Shown here piece by piece: positions 9,501 to 17,785 of a DNA stretch of 43,093 nt (positions are counted from its first letter, which is position 1; each line of letters opens with the position of its first letter). The stretch is from the NCBI GenBank assembly GCA_944387525.1, contig CALXFF010000013.1, positions 1-43,093 of the forward strand. Reading direction: 5' to 3'. The notes beneath the pieces are model-generated. The model made no database searches, was not told the origin of the DNA, and was given only the letters and a program-made list of their open reading frames with translations. A program made the position numbers and the translations under genes. Source of the DNA: an uncultured Clostridia bacterium. Lineage in GTDB: Bacteria; Bacillota; Clostridia; TANB77; CAG-508.

Positions 9501-9589
9501 ATGCAACAAGAAAAAATATTAAATTAGATCTTGATGAATTAGACAAACTTATAGAGGAGATTATAAATATAGCACTAATGAAATACTAA
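6506..9589 (+). CDS. hsdR: Type I restriction endonuclease subunit HsdR
   Basis: HsdR is the ATP-driven translocase and nuclease that cuts unmodified DNA far from the target. The protein has 1027 residues, as expected. The N-terminal nuclease shows the PD-(D/E)XK signature RPDIVLF (near 153) and VIECKD (near 167). Helicase motif I is TQGSGKS (near 308), the Walker B box is DEGH (near 404), motif III is FTGTP (near 432), and motif VI is IARVNR. The C-terminal 350 residues are helical and bind the methylase. The site TATGGGGGC precedes ATG 6506. All motifs appear intact, so the enzyme should be active. Confidence 0.96.
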   Translation: MEEKIPVANEMSTSQRPAIEVLQKLGYKYISEEENKKLRNYILTDVIFKDILAKKLNEINSYEYKGEEYKFSASTIGQAIKDLNEDLVTGLISTNEKIYDLLTLGKSYQENMVDGTKRSFDIKYIDFEHPENNDFYVTEEFSVLRMNGKDYARPDIVLFVNGIPLAVIECKDATVPIIQAISQNIRNQKPDYIPQLFKFIQIVMAANKNETKYATCGTPDKFWSTWNEQYVEKQNELIDKTVIGRQVTKQDRDIISLFEKERFLELIKDFIIFEAGTKKICRYQQYFAVKAMLERIKNDKKGGVVWHTQGSGKSITMVYITKKLMEDKEIQNPQVVIVTDRVDLDKQIHKTFNRIGVEAARATTGNNLTELIKNEKIRVITTVVNKFETVVKSGVSVDAPNTFILVDEGHRTQYGEINRRMQEVFKGAIYISFTGTPIMKRDRNIFDKFGGLIHKYSLDDALKDKAIVPLIYEGKMVDQEVSKEAIDMRLDMLTRNLTEEQKTDVMKKWSRFEKVASSEQRLELIAWDIAKNYNETLKGTGFNAMLACNKKIEAVKYYNIFRDEFPELEVAVVISPPDMREGEGSIDEDTNDIVKKFYINALSNYKNEEEYEETIKSKFINGDIDILIVVDKLLTGFDAPKASTLYLDKQIKEHNLLQAIARVNRLCDGKDYGYIVDYRGLLGELDKALTMYQEAGLEEFNEEDIKSSVYYIDTEINNMFEAYEKLKEIFKDIKNKNDLEEYEVLLEDEKIRKEFYDKLCKFGSMLGIILPSDQAYYKVGKEKISALRKALAFYQKLRATVKLRYSETIDHKEYEAKMQKLLDNYVVAKEMMRITEPVDITDAENFDKELEKMGTDRGKADTIRTRLTRTISEKSKEDPAYYKKFSTRIEETIEAYRNRRITDSEYLQKMQDIKEDFRKGNSGIVYPSNITTENSRAFYGVIYDKLIPIMKENANIEEIGEIALTIQREIESKIKRDWHYNTDIHNEIAQAIDDTIFMYATRKNIKLDLDELDKLIEEIINIALMKY

Positions 9590-9609
9590 TTGTTTAGAAA
9601 GGGTGAAAC

Positions 9610-10335
9610 ATGGAAAAGGATTTTATTGAATCTAATGGAGAAAAGATATATTTTTATGTTCAAAGAAAAAATGTTAAAAATATAAATTTAAAAGTGAATA
9701 TAGATAAAAAAGTAACTTTGTCGATACCAATGAAAATGTCATTAGATAAAGCAAAAGACTTTGTTAAGAAAAAAGTAAATTGGATAAAAAAGCAACAAGA
9801 TTTTTATGATACATTTGCTGAACAAAAAGAAAATATAACCTTTGAAAATGGCGAAACAGTTTATTTACTAGGAAAGCAGTATAAAATGAAAATAATTTCA
9901 GATAATCATAATAATGTTGATATAAATAATAAATATGTTGAAATTCATATAAAAGAAAAATATATAGATAATAAAAATTATATAAAAAAAGTTTATGAAA
10001 AATGGTTAAGGCAATATGCCTTAAATATACTAGAAAAGCTAGTAATAAAATATCAAGATACATTAAAAAAGTATGGGGTAAAAATTCCTAAAATAGAAAT
10101 AAGACAAATGAAAACAAGATGGGGAAGTTGTTTGCCAGCATGTAATAAAGTTATATTTAATTTAAATTTAATAAAAACTCCAATATGCTGCATAGAATAT
10201 GTGGTTTTACATGAATTATCACATTTTAAACATCAAAATCATAGTAAAAATTTCTATAATTTTATTACAATATTTATGCCTGATTGGAAAGAACGTAAGA
10301 AGATATTAGATGAAGAATTTATGGGGGTAGTATAA
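9610..10335 (+). CDS. YgjP-type zinc metallopeptidase (DUF45)
   Basis: This 241-aa protein carries the zinc motif HELSH (near residue 201), followed by HQNHSKNFY. It also has the family signature MKTRWGSC (near 171) before the zinc site. This is the YgjP/DUF45 group of M48-like metallopeptidases, and such genes often accompany type I restriction operons. The substrate is unknown. It follows hsdR by 20 bases with a GAAAGGGTGA site. A second, more distant member is encoded at 31621 in this window. Confidence 0.85.
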   Translation: MEKDFIESNGEKIYFYVQRKNVKNINLKVNIDKKVTLSIPMKMSLDKAKDFVKKKVNWIKKQQDFYDTFAEQKENITFENGETVYLLGKQYKMKIISDNHNNVDINNKYVEIHIKEKYIDNKNYIKKVYEKWLRQYALNILEKLVIKYQDTLKKYGVKIPKIEIRQMKTRWGSCLPACNKVIFNLNLIKTPICCIEYVVLHELSHFKHQNHSKNFYNFITIFMPDWKERKKILDEEFMGVV

Positions 10336-10360
10336 ACGATATTTGAATGGAGTGTAAGAC

Positions 10361-11020
10361 ATGGAAAAATTATTGCAAGAATATAAACAAGAATGTGCGA
10401 TTTATAGTAAGAAAGCTAGCTTTATATGGAAAGTTGGTTTAGTTATAATTTTTATAATCTACATCAAAATATCATATGAAAGACAAAATTATATTGAAAT
10501 ATTTGTTTTAAGTATGGGATTAGTAGGAGTTTTATATTTTGTATGTTTATATATATTAAAAAAAGCAGCATTAAACAAAATTTATTGTAATGATAAAACG
10601 AAAATAAAATCTAAAAATCTTAAAAATTTATTTGAAGAAATAAATAAATATCAAAAGAATTGGATAAGCATTTACTGTAAAAGAAATGGAATAAATCAAA
10701 TTTCAAAGTTAGAAATTTTAATGAATAGCTTATGCGAAGAAAGAAAAAGTAAAACAATAAGTTATATAAATCCAATAATTATAGGAACACTTACATTTAC
10801 TATATGGGAAATAGGTTTACAAAAGTTGGATGATAAAATAGGATTTATAAATACAATATTTATAGGTGTTGCGGCAGCAATAGTAATTTCAATTATTATA
10901 GGGATTTTAAAAAAAGAGTTTATAGAAAATAAAGATTTTATTTTAGAATTTGACAAATATTCAAGCAATAAAAGATTAGAAAAGCTACTATTATATGAAA
11001 TATTAAAAGCAAAAAAGTAA
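10361..11020 (+). CDS. Four-helix membrane protein in the restriction operon
   Basis: This 219-aa protein has about four transmembrane segments, near residues 22-40, 46-67, 127-147 and 157-180. The central loop and the C-terminus are charged and probably cytoplasmic. No family was recognised. Its ribosome binding site (GGAGTG) is weak, and it sits 25 bases after the metallopeptidase and 15 before the GIY-YIG gene. Co-transcription with a restriction system suggests an accessory or second defence role, such as a membrane effector. That is inference from position only. Confidence 0.6.
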   Translation: MEKLLQEYKQECAIYSKKASFIWKVGLVIIFIIYIKISYERQNYIEIFVLSMGLVGVLYFVCLYILKKAALNKIYCNDKTKIKSKNLKNLFEEINKYQKNWISIYCKRNGINQISKLEILMNSLCEERKSKTISYINPIIIGTLTFTIWEIGLQKLDDKIGFINTIFIGVAAAIVISIIIGILKKEFIENKDFILEFDKYSSNKRLEKLLLYEILKAKK

Positions 11021-11035
11021 AGAGAGGTATAAAAA

Positions 11036-11791
11036 ATGAATGAAGATAATAAGGGTGTAATTTATATTTTAACAAATCCATCTTTTCCTAAATATGTTAA
11101 AATTGGGTATTCAGATAATGTTAATAAAAGATTAGAAGAATTAAATAGAAGTGAATGTATACCATTTGCATTTAGATTATATGCATATTATAAAGTTGAA
11201 AATAAACTTTCTGATAAAAAAGTTCACGAATTAATAGATGGCTTAAATCCAGAACTAAGAAGCGTAGAAACCATAAATGGAAAAGAAAGAAAAAGAGAAT
11301 TTTATGCTATGACAAAAGAACAAGCATATGGCATATTAAAATTAATTGCTACTATCAATAATTTAGATAAAAATCTTGTATTAGTTGAACCAACTAGGGA
11401 AGAATTAGAAGACCAAGAAGAAGCAGATAAAATTGAAAATATACCACTTAGTCTTGAACAATTCTATATCAATAAAAACAAAAACTTGATAAAACTTCAC
11501 GAAAAATTATTTAAAGATTTTAAAAAAGTACATAATGAGGTATATGAAGAAGTAAAACCTAATTATATAGCTATAAGAAATGAGAAAGGAAAAAATATAT
11601 GTGAAGTTCATATATTAAAAAATAAAATTAGAATTAATACTAGAGAGCCTAAAGATGAAACATTATTAATTGGAGAAAAAGTACCAGATACACATTTATG
11701 GTCATTAAATTATAGTATATTTTTTGATAATGAAAAAGATATTGATAAAGTAGTTGAAATTCTAAAAGATGTTTATCAACAAATAAAATAA
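11036..11791 (+). CDS. GIY-YIG (T5orf172-like) protein with C-terminal DUF5655-like domain
   Basis: The first 100 residues form a GIY-YIG nuclease-like domain of the T5orf172/MUG113 type. It shows GVIYILTN, then KIGYSDNVNKRLEEL with the conserved arginine. A linker rich in Glu (about 120-150) leads to a C-terminal domain ending HLWSLNYSIFFDNEKDID, which resembles DUF5655. This two-domain layout is common in bacterial defence neighbourhoods. The likely role is DNA binding or cleavage, but the substrate is unknown. It ends the operon and is followed at once by an intrinsic terminator. Confidence 0.75.
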   Translation: MNEDNKGVIYILTNPSFPKYVKIGYSDNVNKRLEELNRSECIPFAFRLYAYYKVENKLSDKKVHELIDGLNPELRSVETINGKERKREFYAMTKEQAYGILKLIATINNLDKNLVLVEPTREELEDQEEADKIENIPLSLEQFYINKNKNLIKLHEKLFKDFKKVHNEVYEEVKPNYIAIRNEKGKNICEVHILKNKIRINTREPKDETLLIGEKVPDTHLWSLNYSIFFDNEKDIDKVVEILKDVYQQIK

Positions 11792-11808
11792 TAATTATAC
11801 TTAAGAGA

Positions 11809-11854
11809 AGCAAAGTAATAAAGTAAAATTTTTACAGAGTTATTTTGCTTTTTT
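11809..11854 (+). terminator. Terminator of the restriction operon
   Basis: AGCAAAGTAA (11809-11818) pairs with TTATTTTGCT (11840-11849) with one G-T wobble, enclosing a second small hairpin. Six T bases follow. The 3' half closely matches the terminator at 17678-17730. Confidence 0.8.
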
Positions 11855-11873
11855 ATTTAGGAAGGAGCATTTA

Positions 11874-14504
11874 ATGGATTTCGTATTAGAGGTATTGAAG
11901 CAAGATTATATTTCAAATATTTATATAGGTGTAACGGGAATATTAGTTGCCATAGTTATTTTTATAGCTGAAGTAATAAAAGATCAAAATAATGAATTAA
12001 ATAAAAAAATAATATTATGTAAAACAAATATAAAAAATTATATCATATATATATTATGTATTTTCTTTTATATGCTAATAATAAATATGTTAAAATACAA
12101 TAATGAAAATGATATAGGTGACTTTTATAATATTATTTATTTAATAACGCATAGTTTGCTATTAATATTTGTTATAATATCTATTTGTATAACGGGTATG
12201 ATGTTTAGGGTAACTTTAAGGCTTAATACGGAAAAGGATTATTTTAATAAAGAACTTGAAAAATATATAAATAAAAAAGTTATAAATCTTGAGAGAAGAG
12301 CTAATAACCAAAATAATAAAAAGCACAAAAAAGAAGAAATTGAATTTAGAAAATTCTTGAAGGAACAAGAAATATATTTTAATGATGAAACAATAATTAA
12401 AGAAAATCCTAAATATGAACCTATTTATCCAGTAAAAAATGGAATAATTGAAAAATATGACTATAAAAAATTAATTGATTTAGCTAACTATTTTAATAAT
12501 CAAAAAATAACTGAAGAAAATTATTCAGTAGATAATAAAAATATTGTATATATTCCAAATTATATAGGAAAAAAAGTTAGTAAAAAAGAACCAGTTTTTT
12601 ATTGTTTAAAGCAATATAAAAATATTTTTAATAACCTTAGTGATATGGTTATTTATACAGATAATAGACTATTTATAGATGATGAAATTAAATTAATTAA
12701 TACGGCTTTATTTAACATGGCATCTGAGTATGAAGAACCAGATGCATATGATGAAAATAGTAGATTATACAATTATTTTAAATATTTATATGATAATAAA
12801 CTTTATGGAATAAAGTCTTTAGCATTAGTTAATATTGAAGAATATTATAGAAAAATATATAATAATTATTCAAAAAATAGACAATTTACACGATTTTTAG
12901 ATTTATTATCTTTTCTTGCATATTCTAATGATGATTATGATGACTTTGAATATATAAATAACATAGAACTTTATTTATATATACATCAATTAGATGAGAA
13001 AGAAAAAGATGTAAAGAAAATAGCGTACAATTTTGCAAATAATATGTTTAGATTTAACTTATATTTAGTAAAGAAAAATTCAGATATAAGATATTATGAT
13101 AATTTAATGGCGATTTTGTTAAAATTTATTATATATTTAATTAAGACATCTAATTATGAGGCTATTGATGTTTTACTGGATAATATATTAATGGAAAGAA
13201 TTAATTATAAAAACAACGAATTCGATGAATATGATATTGTAAACTTTCAATTTTCTTGTGGAATTATATATTGTTTAATTATGATGTCAAATCATAATAT
13301 GTTAAACTCTCAATTTTTAACAACGATTAAGCGATTAATAAATTATGTGGAAAACTTTTTAATTAATTTGTACGATGCATGGGATACAATAATATATTTT
13401 AAGAAATATTTTAATAAAAAAACTTGTGTACAAAAAGTTTATAATAATTTTGATTTTGAATTTGAGGATCATGAATACCGAAATAGTTGGGGTGGATGCT
13501 GTATTGATACTACATTGGTTCTTAAAGAATTTTTGTTTATTTTTGAAATTGATTTTGCAAATGTTAATTCAATAGATAAAAAACAAATTAGTAGAAAAGA
13601 TAAATATTTTTATAAAAATCTTCTTAATTTAATAAATTCAAATGAAATTACTGAATTAGAGAAATTCTTAACAGTGAAATATGATAATAGTTATATTGTA
13701 GATGCAATAAATGTTGCTATTAGTGAAGCTGAAAATAAAGAAAAAGAATATAATAGAATTAATAAACTTGATTATAATAAAGTAAAAAAATTTATGGAAC
13801 TAATTAAACAAAACATTCAAAAGGAAAGTAGCTTTACTAATTCATTAAAAAAATATAATAAGATTAAAGAAAGTAAAATTAAGTTAAAAGAAGTATTTGG
13901 AATTAATCAATTAATTCCTAGAGAACTTTTCTTTGATGAGGTTGTTGGATATGAGAATATTGCTAATAGCTATAGTGGAGCTTTAAATATTGGAATAGCC
14001 AAAGAATATGTTAAGAAGTTAGAAAATAAATCTACTAAATCAACAGAAGGTTTTGAAAAAGTATTAGATAGGATTGATAATTTAGAAGATTATATTATAG
14101 TATCGAATTATTTAAGTAAACGTTATTTTAATAAATTTGATTATGATTATAAAGAAAATATAATTATATACAAGAATAAAAAAATTCCAATAATTAATAT
14201 ACCTCAAATTAATGGAATATTTCTTTTAAAGAAAGATGATTTACCTATAATAAATTTTTGTGATTTTGATGAAGAGTGGAATTCAAAATTTATTAACAAT
14301 AGTTTATATTTTGAATTTGTGGATTGTTCAGAAAATGAAACTTTAAGAAAAAAAATAATAGAGAATTCAACATGGTTAAAAGAAAAGGGCACTATTGCTG
14401 AACAAGATAATTATTTAAAGGAATGTTGTAGAATACGTTTATATTTAGCATATACAATTACTCAAAATGAGAATGCTACTATTATTAAATTTGAAAATGA
14501 ATAA
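11874..14504 (+). CDS. Large membrane-anchored protein of unknown function
   Basis: This 876-aa protein starts at ATG 11874 behind GGAAGGAG. Three predicted transmembrane segments lie at residues 13-33, 53-71 and 84-109. A cytoplasmic region of about 760 residues follows, rich in Asn, Lys, Tyr and Ile, with helical stretches. I see no Walker, nuclease, HEPN or TIR motif. Its Asn content and codon use are even more AT-driven than those of the hsd genes. It lies alone between two terminators inside a defence region, which suggests a membrane-tethered effector or single-gene defence system. That is positional inference; a fold search is needed to say more. Confidence 0.6.
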   Translation: MDFVLEVLKQDYISNIYIGVTGILVAIVIFIAEVIKDQNNELNKKIILCKTNIKNYIIYILCIFFYMLIINMLKYNNENDIGDFYNIIYLITHSLLLIFVIISICITGMMFRVTLRLNTEKDYFNKELEKYINKKVINLERRANNQNNKKHKKEEIEFRKFLKEQEIYFNDETIIKENPKYEPIYPVKNGIIEKYDYKKLIDLANYFNNQKITEENYSVDNKNIVYIPNYIGKKVSKKEPVFYCLKQYKNIFNNLSDMVIYTDNRLFIDDEIKLINTALFNMASEYEEPDAYDENSRLYNYFKYLYDNKLYGIKSLALVNIEEYYRKIYNNYSKNRQFTRFLDLLSFLAYSNDDYDDFEYINNIELYLYIHQLDEKEKDVKKIAYNFANNMFRFNLYLVKKNSDIRYYDNLMAILLKFIIYLIKTSNYEAIDVLLDNILMERINYKNNEFDEYDIVNFQFSCGIIYCLIMMSNHNMLNSQFLTTIKRLINYVENFLINLYDAWDTIIYFKKYFNKKTCVQKVYNNFDFEFEDHEYRNSWGGCCIDTTLVLKEFLFIFEIDFANVNSIDKKQISRKDKYFYKNLLNLINSNEITELEKFLTVKYDNSYIVDAINVAISEAENKEKEYNRINKLDYNKVKKFMELIKQNIQKESSFTNSLKKYNKIKESKIKLKEVFGINQLIPRELFFDEVVGYENIANSYSGALNIGIAKEYVKKLENKSTKSTEGFEKVLDRIDNLEDYIIVSNYLSKRYFNKFDYDYKENIIIYKNKKIPIINIPQINGIFLLKKDDLPIINFCDFDEEWNSKFINNSLYFEFVDCSENETLRKKIIENSTWLKEKGTIAEQDNYLKECCRIRLYLAYTITQNENATIIKFENE

Positions 14505-14513
14505 AAATGTTTC

Positions 14514-14556
14514 AAAGTGCAATTTCTAAATTTTAAAGTACAAAATTGCACTTTAA
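14514..14556 (+). terminator. Hairpin after the 876-aa gene
   Basis: AAAGTGCAATTT (14514-14525) pairs perfectly with AAATTGCACTTT (14543-14554). The following bases are AAATTATAT, so the T-tract lies within the stem only. It is probably a weak or bidirectional terminator. Confidence 0.6.
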
Positions 14557-14699
14557 ATTATATATAACAAAAAAGCATTATTTATTTTGGAATATTAAGA
14601 ACACTTTTAGAATTGTTTATTACAATATAGTGGTTGATTTAAAAGTATATAATAAGATAAATATGAATATGAAGTAAAGATTGCTTCTAAAAATAAAAG

Positions 14700-14777
14700 G
14701 TTAAAATAGAGGAGTATTCAGATATAGTTTTGAGAGATATATTTGAAAGAAAAGTTGTAGATAGAGTGAAGATATGA
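14700..14777 (+). pseudogene. Possible gene tail coupled to the phosphoesterase
   Basis: One frame is open for 25 codons (… EEYSDIVLRDIFERKV …) and stops with TGA at 14775-14777. That TGA overlaps the phosphoesterase ATG at 14774 as ATGA, a typical translational-coupling junction. No start codon or upstream homologous stretch is visible. It may be the remnant of a gene that once preceded the phosphoesterase. The rest of 14557-14773 shows nothing I can assign. Confidence 0.3.
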
Positions 14778-15534
14778 TTCATATTACAGGTGATTGCCAC
14801 AGTGATTTTTCACGATTTGACATTGATAAATTTTCCATACAAAATGAAATGAGTAAAAATGATTATTTATTATATGTGATGACTTTGGAGAAGTATGGAA
14901 TTACTTAGTAGAGAGCACATATGAAAAATATTGGTTAGACTGGTTAGATGAAAGAAATTTTACTACTTTATTTGTAGATGGAAATCACGAAAATTTTACA
15001 AGATTATATAACTATCCCGTAGAAGAATGGCATGGTGGAAAAGTACATAAAATAAGGAATTCAGTACTACATTTAATGCGTGGAGAAATATTTGATATAG
15101 ATAATAAAAAGTTTTTTACATTTGGAGGAGCTAAATCACATGACATACAAGATGGAATACTAAATTTAGATGAAGAAGAAAAGATATATACATTTAGAAA
15201 AAGAGGAGCATTTTTTAGGATAAGAGATTATTCTTGGTGGAATTTAGAAATGCCAACAAAAGAAGAAATGGAAAATGGAATAAGAAATTTAGAAAAAGTA
15301 AATTTTAAGATAGATTATATTATAACCCATTGTTGTCCTACCAGTGTACAAGCCATACTTAGTGGAGGATTGTATAAAAAAGATTGTTTAACAGATTATT
15401 TGCAGAAAATTTCAGAAAAATGTAAACTTAAGAAATGGTATTTTGGTCATTATCATGAGAATAGACAAGTTAATTCACAGTTTATTTTACTTTATGAAGA
15501 TATAGTACCATTGAAATATGAGAGTATATTTTAA
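14774..15534 (+). pseudogene. Metallophosphoesterase, frameshifted
   Basis: The reading starts MIHITGDCHSDFSRF and shifts frame near 14872-14875. There TTA TTA TATGT appears to have lost one base, giving TTA TTA (G)TA TGT GAT GAC. After the shift the protein continues with all calcineurin-like motifs: DFGEVW, GNHEN, THCCP and GHYHEN. Reconnected length is about 253 residues. These motifs match the small metallophosphoesterases common on Firmicute mobile elements. The intact downstream frame has an internal ATG at 15076, but that start would skip the metal ligands. One base decides between a real pseudogene and a sequencing error. Confidence 0.75.
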
Positions 15535-15556
15535 ATAAAAAATGTCGCTTTAGAGA

Positions 15557-15587
15557 AAAAAATGTCGCTTTTAAGCGATATTTTTTA
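15557..15587 (+). terminator. Terminator after the phosphoesterase
   Basis: TCGCTT (15565-15570) pairs with AAGCGA (15573-15578), and the stem extends outward through A-T pairs to a T-run at 15581-15586. The 5' half is a near repeat of 15541-15552, so the element looks tandemly duplicated. Confidence 0.65.
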
Positions 15588-15725
15588 TGACTTAAAATTA
15601 AAATAGTTTTATAAATTGATAATTTTGCAAGAAATAGATACTCAAAAATTCTAATATAAAACAATGATATTTAACATAAAAACGAATAAAAAATGCAAAA
15701 ATACAAAAAATATTATTAAAATTGG

Positions 15726-15754
15726 TTTACTTTTTTACAAAAATAGCATATAAT
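15726..15754 (+). promoter_or_regulatory. Promoter of the AbiL-type pair
   Basis: TTTACT at 15726-15731 and TATAAT at 15749-15754 are spaced by 17 bases. The GAGAGGTGA ribosome binding site follows at 15761-15769, so the leader is very short. Confidence 0.6.
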
Positions 15755-15774
15755 ATATAAGAGAGGTGACCGAA

Positions 15775-17055
15775 ATGCTAGTTGAATTTAGTGTGAAAAA
15801 TTTCATGTCATTTAAAGATAAAGTAACCTTTAGTATGGAAGCAGCAACAGGAACAGAAAATGAAGAAAATATAATAAGTATACCAAATATCAATGAAAGA
15901 ATTTTAAAAAGTACAGCAATATATGGAGCTAATGCATCAGGAAAAACAAATTTAATAAAAGCATTTACAGCTGCGATATTAATGGTAAGAAAATCCAATA
16001 ATAGACAAGTGGGAGAAAAATTAATGGAAATGGAACCATTTGCCTTTGATGAAAAAGCTAAAGTAGAACCTTGTGAATTTGAGTTTGTTTTTTATGCAAA
16101 AGAAATGAAATATATATATGGATTTATAGCAGATAAAGAAAAAGTATATGAAGAATATTTATATCAGTACTTTACAGCAAAACCAACAAGAATATTTGAA
16201 AGAACTAATGTAAATGAATATAAATTCCTACAGTCAGATGAAGGAAAATTAAATGCTATAAAAACACAAAATATAGATAACAAATTGTTTTTAGCTACAG
16301 CAACAACATGGAATTATGATAAAACAAAAGAACCATATTTGTGGTTTGCAAAAAATATAGACACATATTCTGGAGGAATGATATTAAATGATTTTGTAGT
16401 AGAGTCATATAGCAAAGATGAAGGAGAAGAATTAAAGAAATTCACATTAAAGTTATTAAATGAAGCAGACATTGTAATAAAAGATTTTAGTGTAGAAATC
16501 GAAGAACGTGATGTAGATAATAATATGTTAATGTTATTAAAGAACTTTAATATTCCTTCACAAATGTTGCCACAAAAGCAGAGAGATGTAAAAATAGAAA
16601 TGACACATGAGATTACTAATGATGAAGGAAATATGAAAAACTATGAATTAAACTTTAACAATGAATCTTCAGGAACACAAATTTTATTTTCATTTGCTCC
16701 AATACTAAAAGATGTTTTTGAAAATGGAAAAATATTAGTAATAGATGAAATAGAAAGAAGTTTGCATCCTAGTTTAGTAGAAATGATTATTAAATTTTTC
16801 CATAATCCAAAGATAAATAAAGGTAATGCGCAGCTAATATTCAATACTCATGATACAAACTTATTATCTTTAGATATATTTAGAAGAGACCAGATATGGT
16901 TTGCAGAAAAAGATCCAAAGAAAGGGGCTACTGATTTATATCCTCTTGATGACTTCTCAGTTAGAAAAAATGAGAATATCCAAAAAGGATATTTAAATGG
17001 AAGATATGGAGCAATTCCTTTTGTAGCTATGGGTAATAGCTTATGGGAAGATTAG
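15775..17055 (+). CDS. AbiLi/RloA-type AAA ATPase
   Basis: ATG 15775 is preferred to the in-frame GTG at 15766 because the GTG lies inside the ribosome binding site. The 426-aa protein opens with FSVKNFMSFKDKVTF, the usual start of OLD/ABC-type ATPases. It has Walker A GANASGKTN (near 51), a signature-like ESSGTQ and Walker B VIDEIERSLHP (near 321). A switch histidine lies in FNTHDTNLLS. The next gene overlaps by 13 bases and encodes an RloB-like protein. This is the layout of the AbiL abortive-infection pair (AbiLi/AbiLii). The likely role is phage sensing, with the partner as nuclease; the mechanism is inferred. Confidence 0.88.
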   Translation: MLVEFSVKNFMSFKDKVTFSMEAATGTENEENIISIPNINERILKSTAIYGANASGKTNLIKAFTAAILMVRKSNNRQVGEKLMEMEPFAFDEKAKVEPCEFEFVFYAKEMKYIYGFIADKEKVYEEYLYQYFTAKPTRIFERTNVNEYKFLQSDEGKLNAIKTQNIDNKLFLATATTWNYDKTKEPYLWFAKNIDTYSGGMILNDFVVESYSKDEGEELKKFTLKLLNEADIVIKDFSVEIEERDVDNNMLMLLKNFNIPSQMLPQKQRDVKIEMTHEITNDEGNMKNYELNFNNESSGTQILFSFAPILKDVFENGKILVIDEIERSLHPSLVEMIIKFFHNPKINKGNAQLIFNTHDTNLLSLDIFRRDQIWFAEKDPKKGATDLYPLDDFSVRKNENIQKGYLNGRYGAIPFVAMGNSLWED

Positions 17056-17669
17056 AAGGATTTAAACAAAGAGGTAGAAACCGACAAAGTAGGAAACGAA
17101 ATCCTATTATAGTAATAGGATGTGAAGGTGCAAACAAAACAGAAGAAATTTACTTTAAAAATTTTAATACTAGAAGATGTATTATAAAGTTTTCTACAGG
17201 AAATAGTACAGATCCAGTTGGAATTGTTAAGGATTTAATAAAATTTATAGATAATGAAATTGGAAGAGAAGATGGTGACAAATATTATGTCATACTAGAT
17301 ACAGATGTAAATCAAAATAAGCAAAGTCAGATTGATAAAGCAAAGAAAATAGCTTTGGATAATGGAGTTGAATTTATAACTTCAACTCCAACGTTTGAAT
17401 ATTGGTACATGTTACATTTTGAATATACAACAAAGACATACCATTCAAGTGACGAAGTTCAAAATGATATAAAAGATAAAATAAAAGGATATACCAAAAA
17501 TATGAATACATATCCTATTTTAAAAGATAAAACAGATAATGCTATAAAAAATGCTAAAAAGGTTGAAAAGCATCATTTGGATTTAGGACAAGCTTTAGAT
17601 AACGAAAATTGCAATCCTTATACAGCAGCATATAAAGTTGTAGAAGAATTAATAAAAAGAAATAATTGA
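17043..17669 (+). CDS. AbiLii/RloB-like protein (TOPRIM-like)
   Basis: This 208-aa protein has an N-terminal basic segment (FKQRGRNRQSRKRNPIIVIG). The TOPRIM-like glutamate motif CEGANKTEEIYF follows near residue 28 and an acidic DTDVNQNK motif near 85. TFEYWYMLHF matches the RloB family. No clear ribosome binding site precedes ATG 17043, so translation is probably coupled to the ATPase it overlaps. It is the presumed effector, probably a nuclease, of the AbiL-type pair. The pair is bounded by a promoter and a terminator, so it looks like a complete two-gene system. Confidence 0.85.
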   Translation: MGRLEGFKQRGRNRQSRKRNPIIVIGCEGANKTEEIYFKNFNTRRCIIKFSTGNSTDPVGIVKDLIKFIDNEIGREDGDKYYVILDTDVNQNKQSQIDKAKKIALDNGVEFITSTPTFEYWYMLHFEYTTKTYHSSDEVQNDIKDKIKGYTKNMNTYPILKDKTDNAIKNAKKVEKHHLDLGQALDNENCNPYTAAYKVVEELIKRNN

Positions 17670-17677
17670 TACAGATG

Positions 17678-17730
17678 AAAAGCAAAGTATGAAAGTAATT
17701 TTTAAAATTACAGGATTATTTTGCTTTTTA
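17678..17730 (+). terminator. Terminator of the AbiL-type pair
   Basis: AAAAGCAAA (17678-17686) pairs with the TTTTGCTTTT run at 17719-17728, with an inner GTAATTTT/AAAATTAC hairpin. Its 3' half closely resembles that of the restriction operon terminator at 11809-11854. Confidence 0.75.
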
Positions 17731-17785
17731 AAAAATTTAAAATTTGTAACAAAGAATAAAATATAAGTTAGGATGTGAACTATAA

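Noticed and set aside
15076..15534. Separate short protein starting at an internal ATG
   Set aside because: It lacks the metal-binding start of the phosphoesterase, whose missing part lies directly upstream in another frame; it is the second half of one broken gene.
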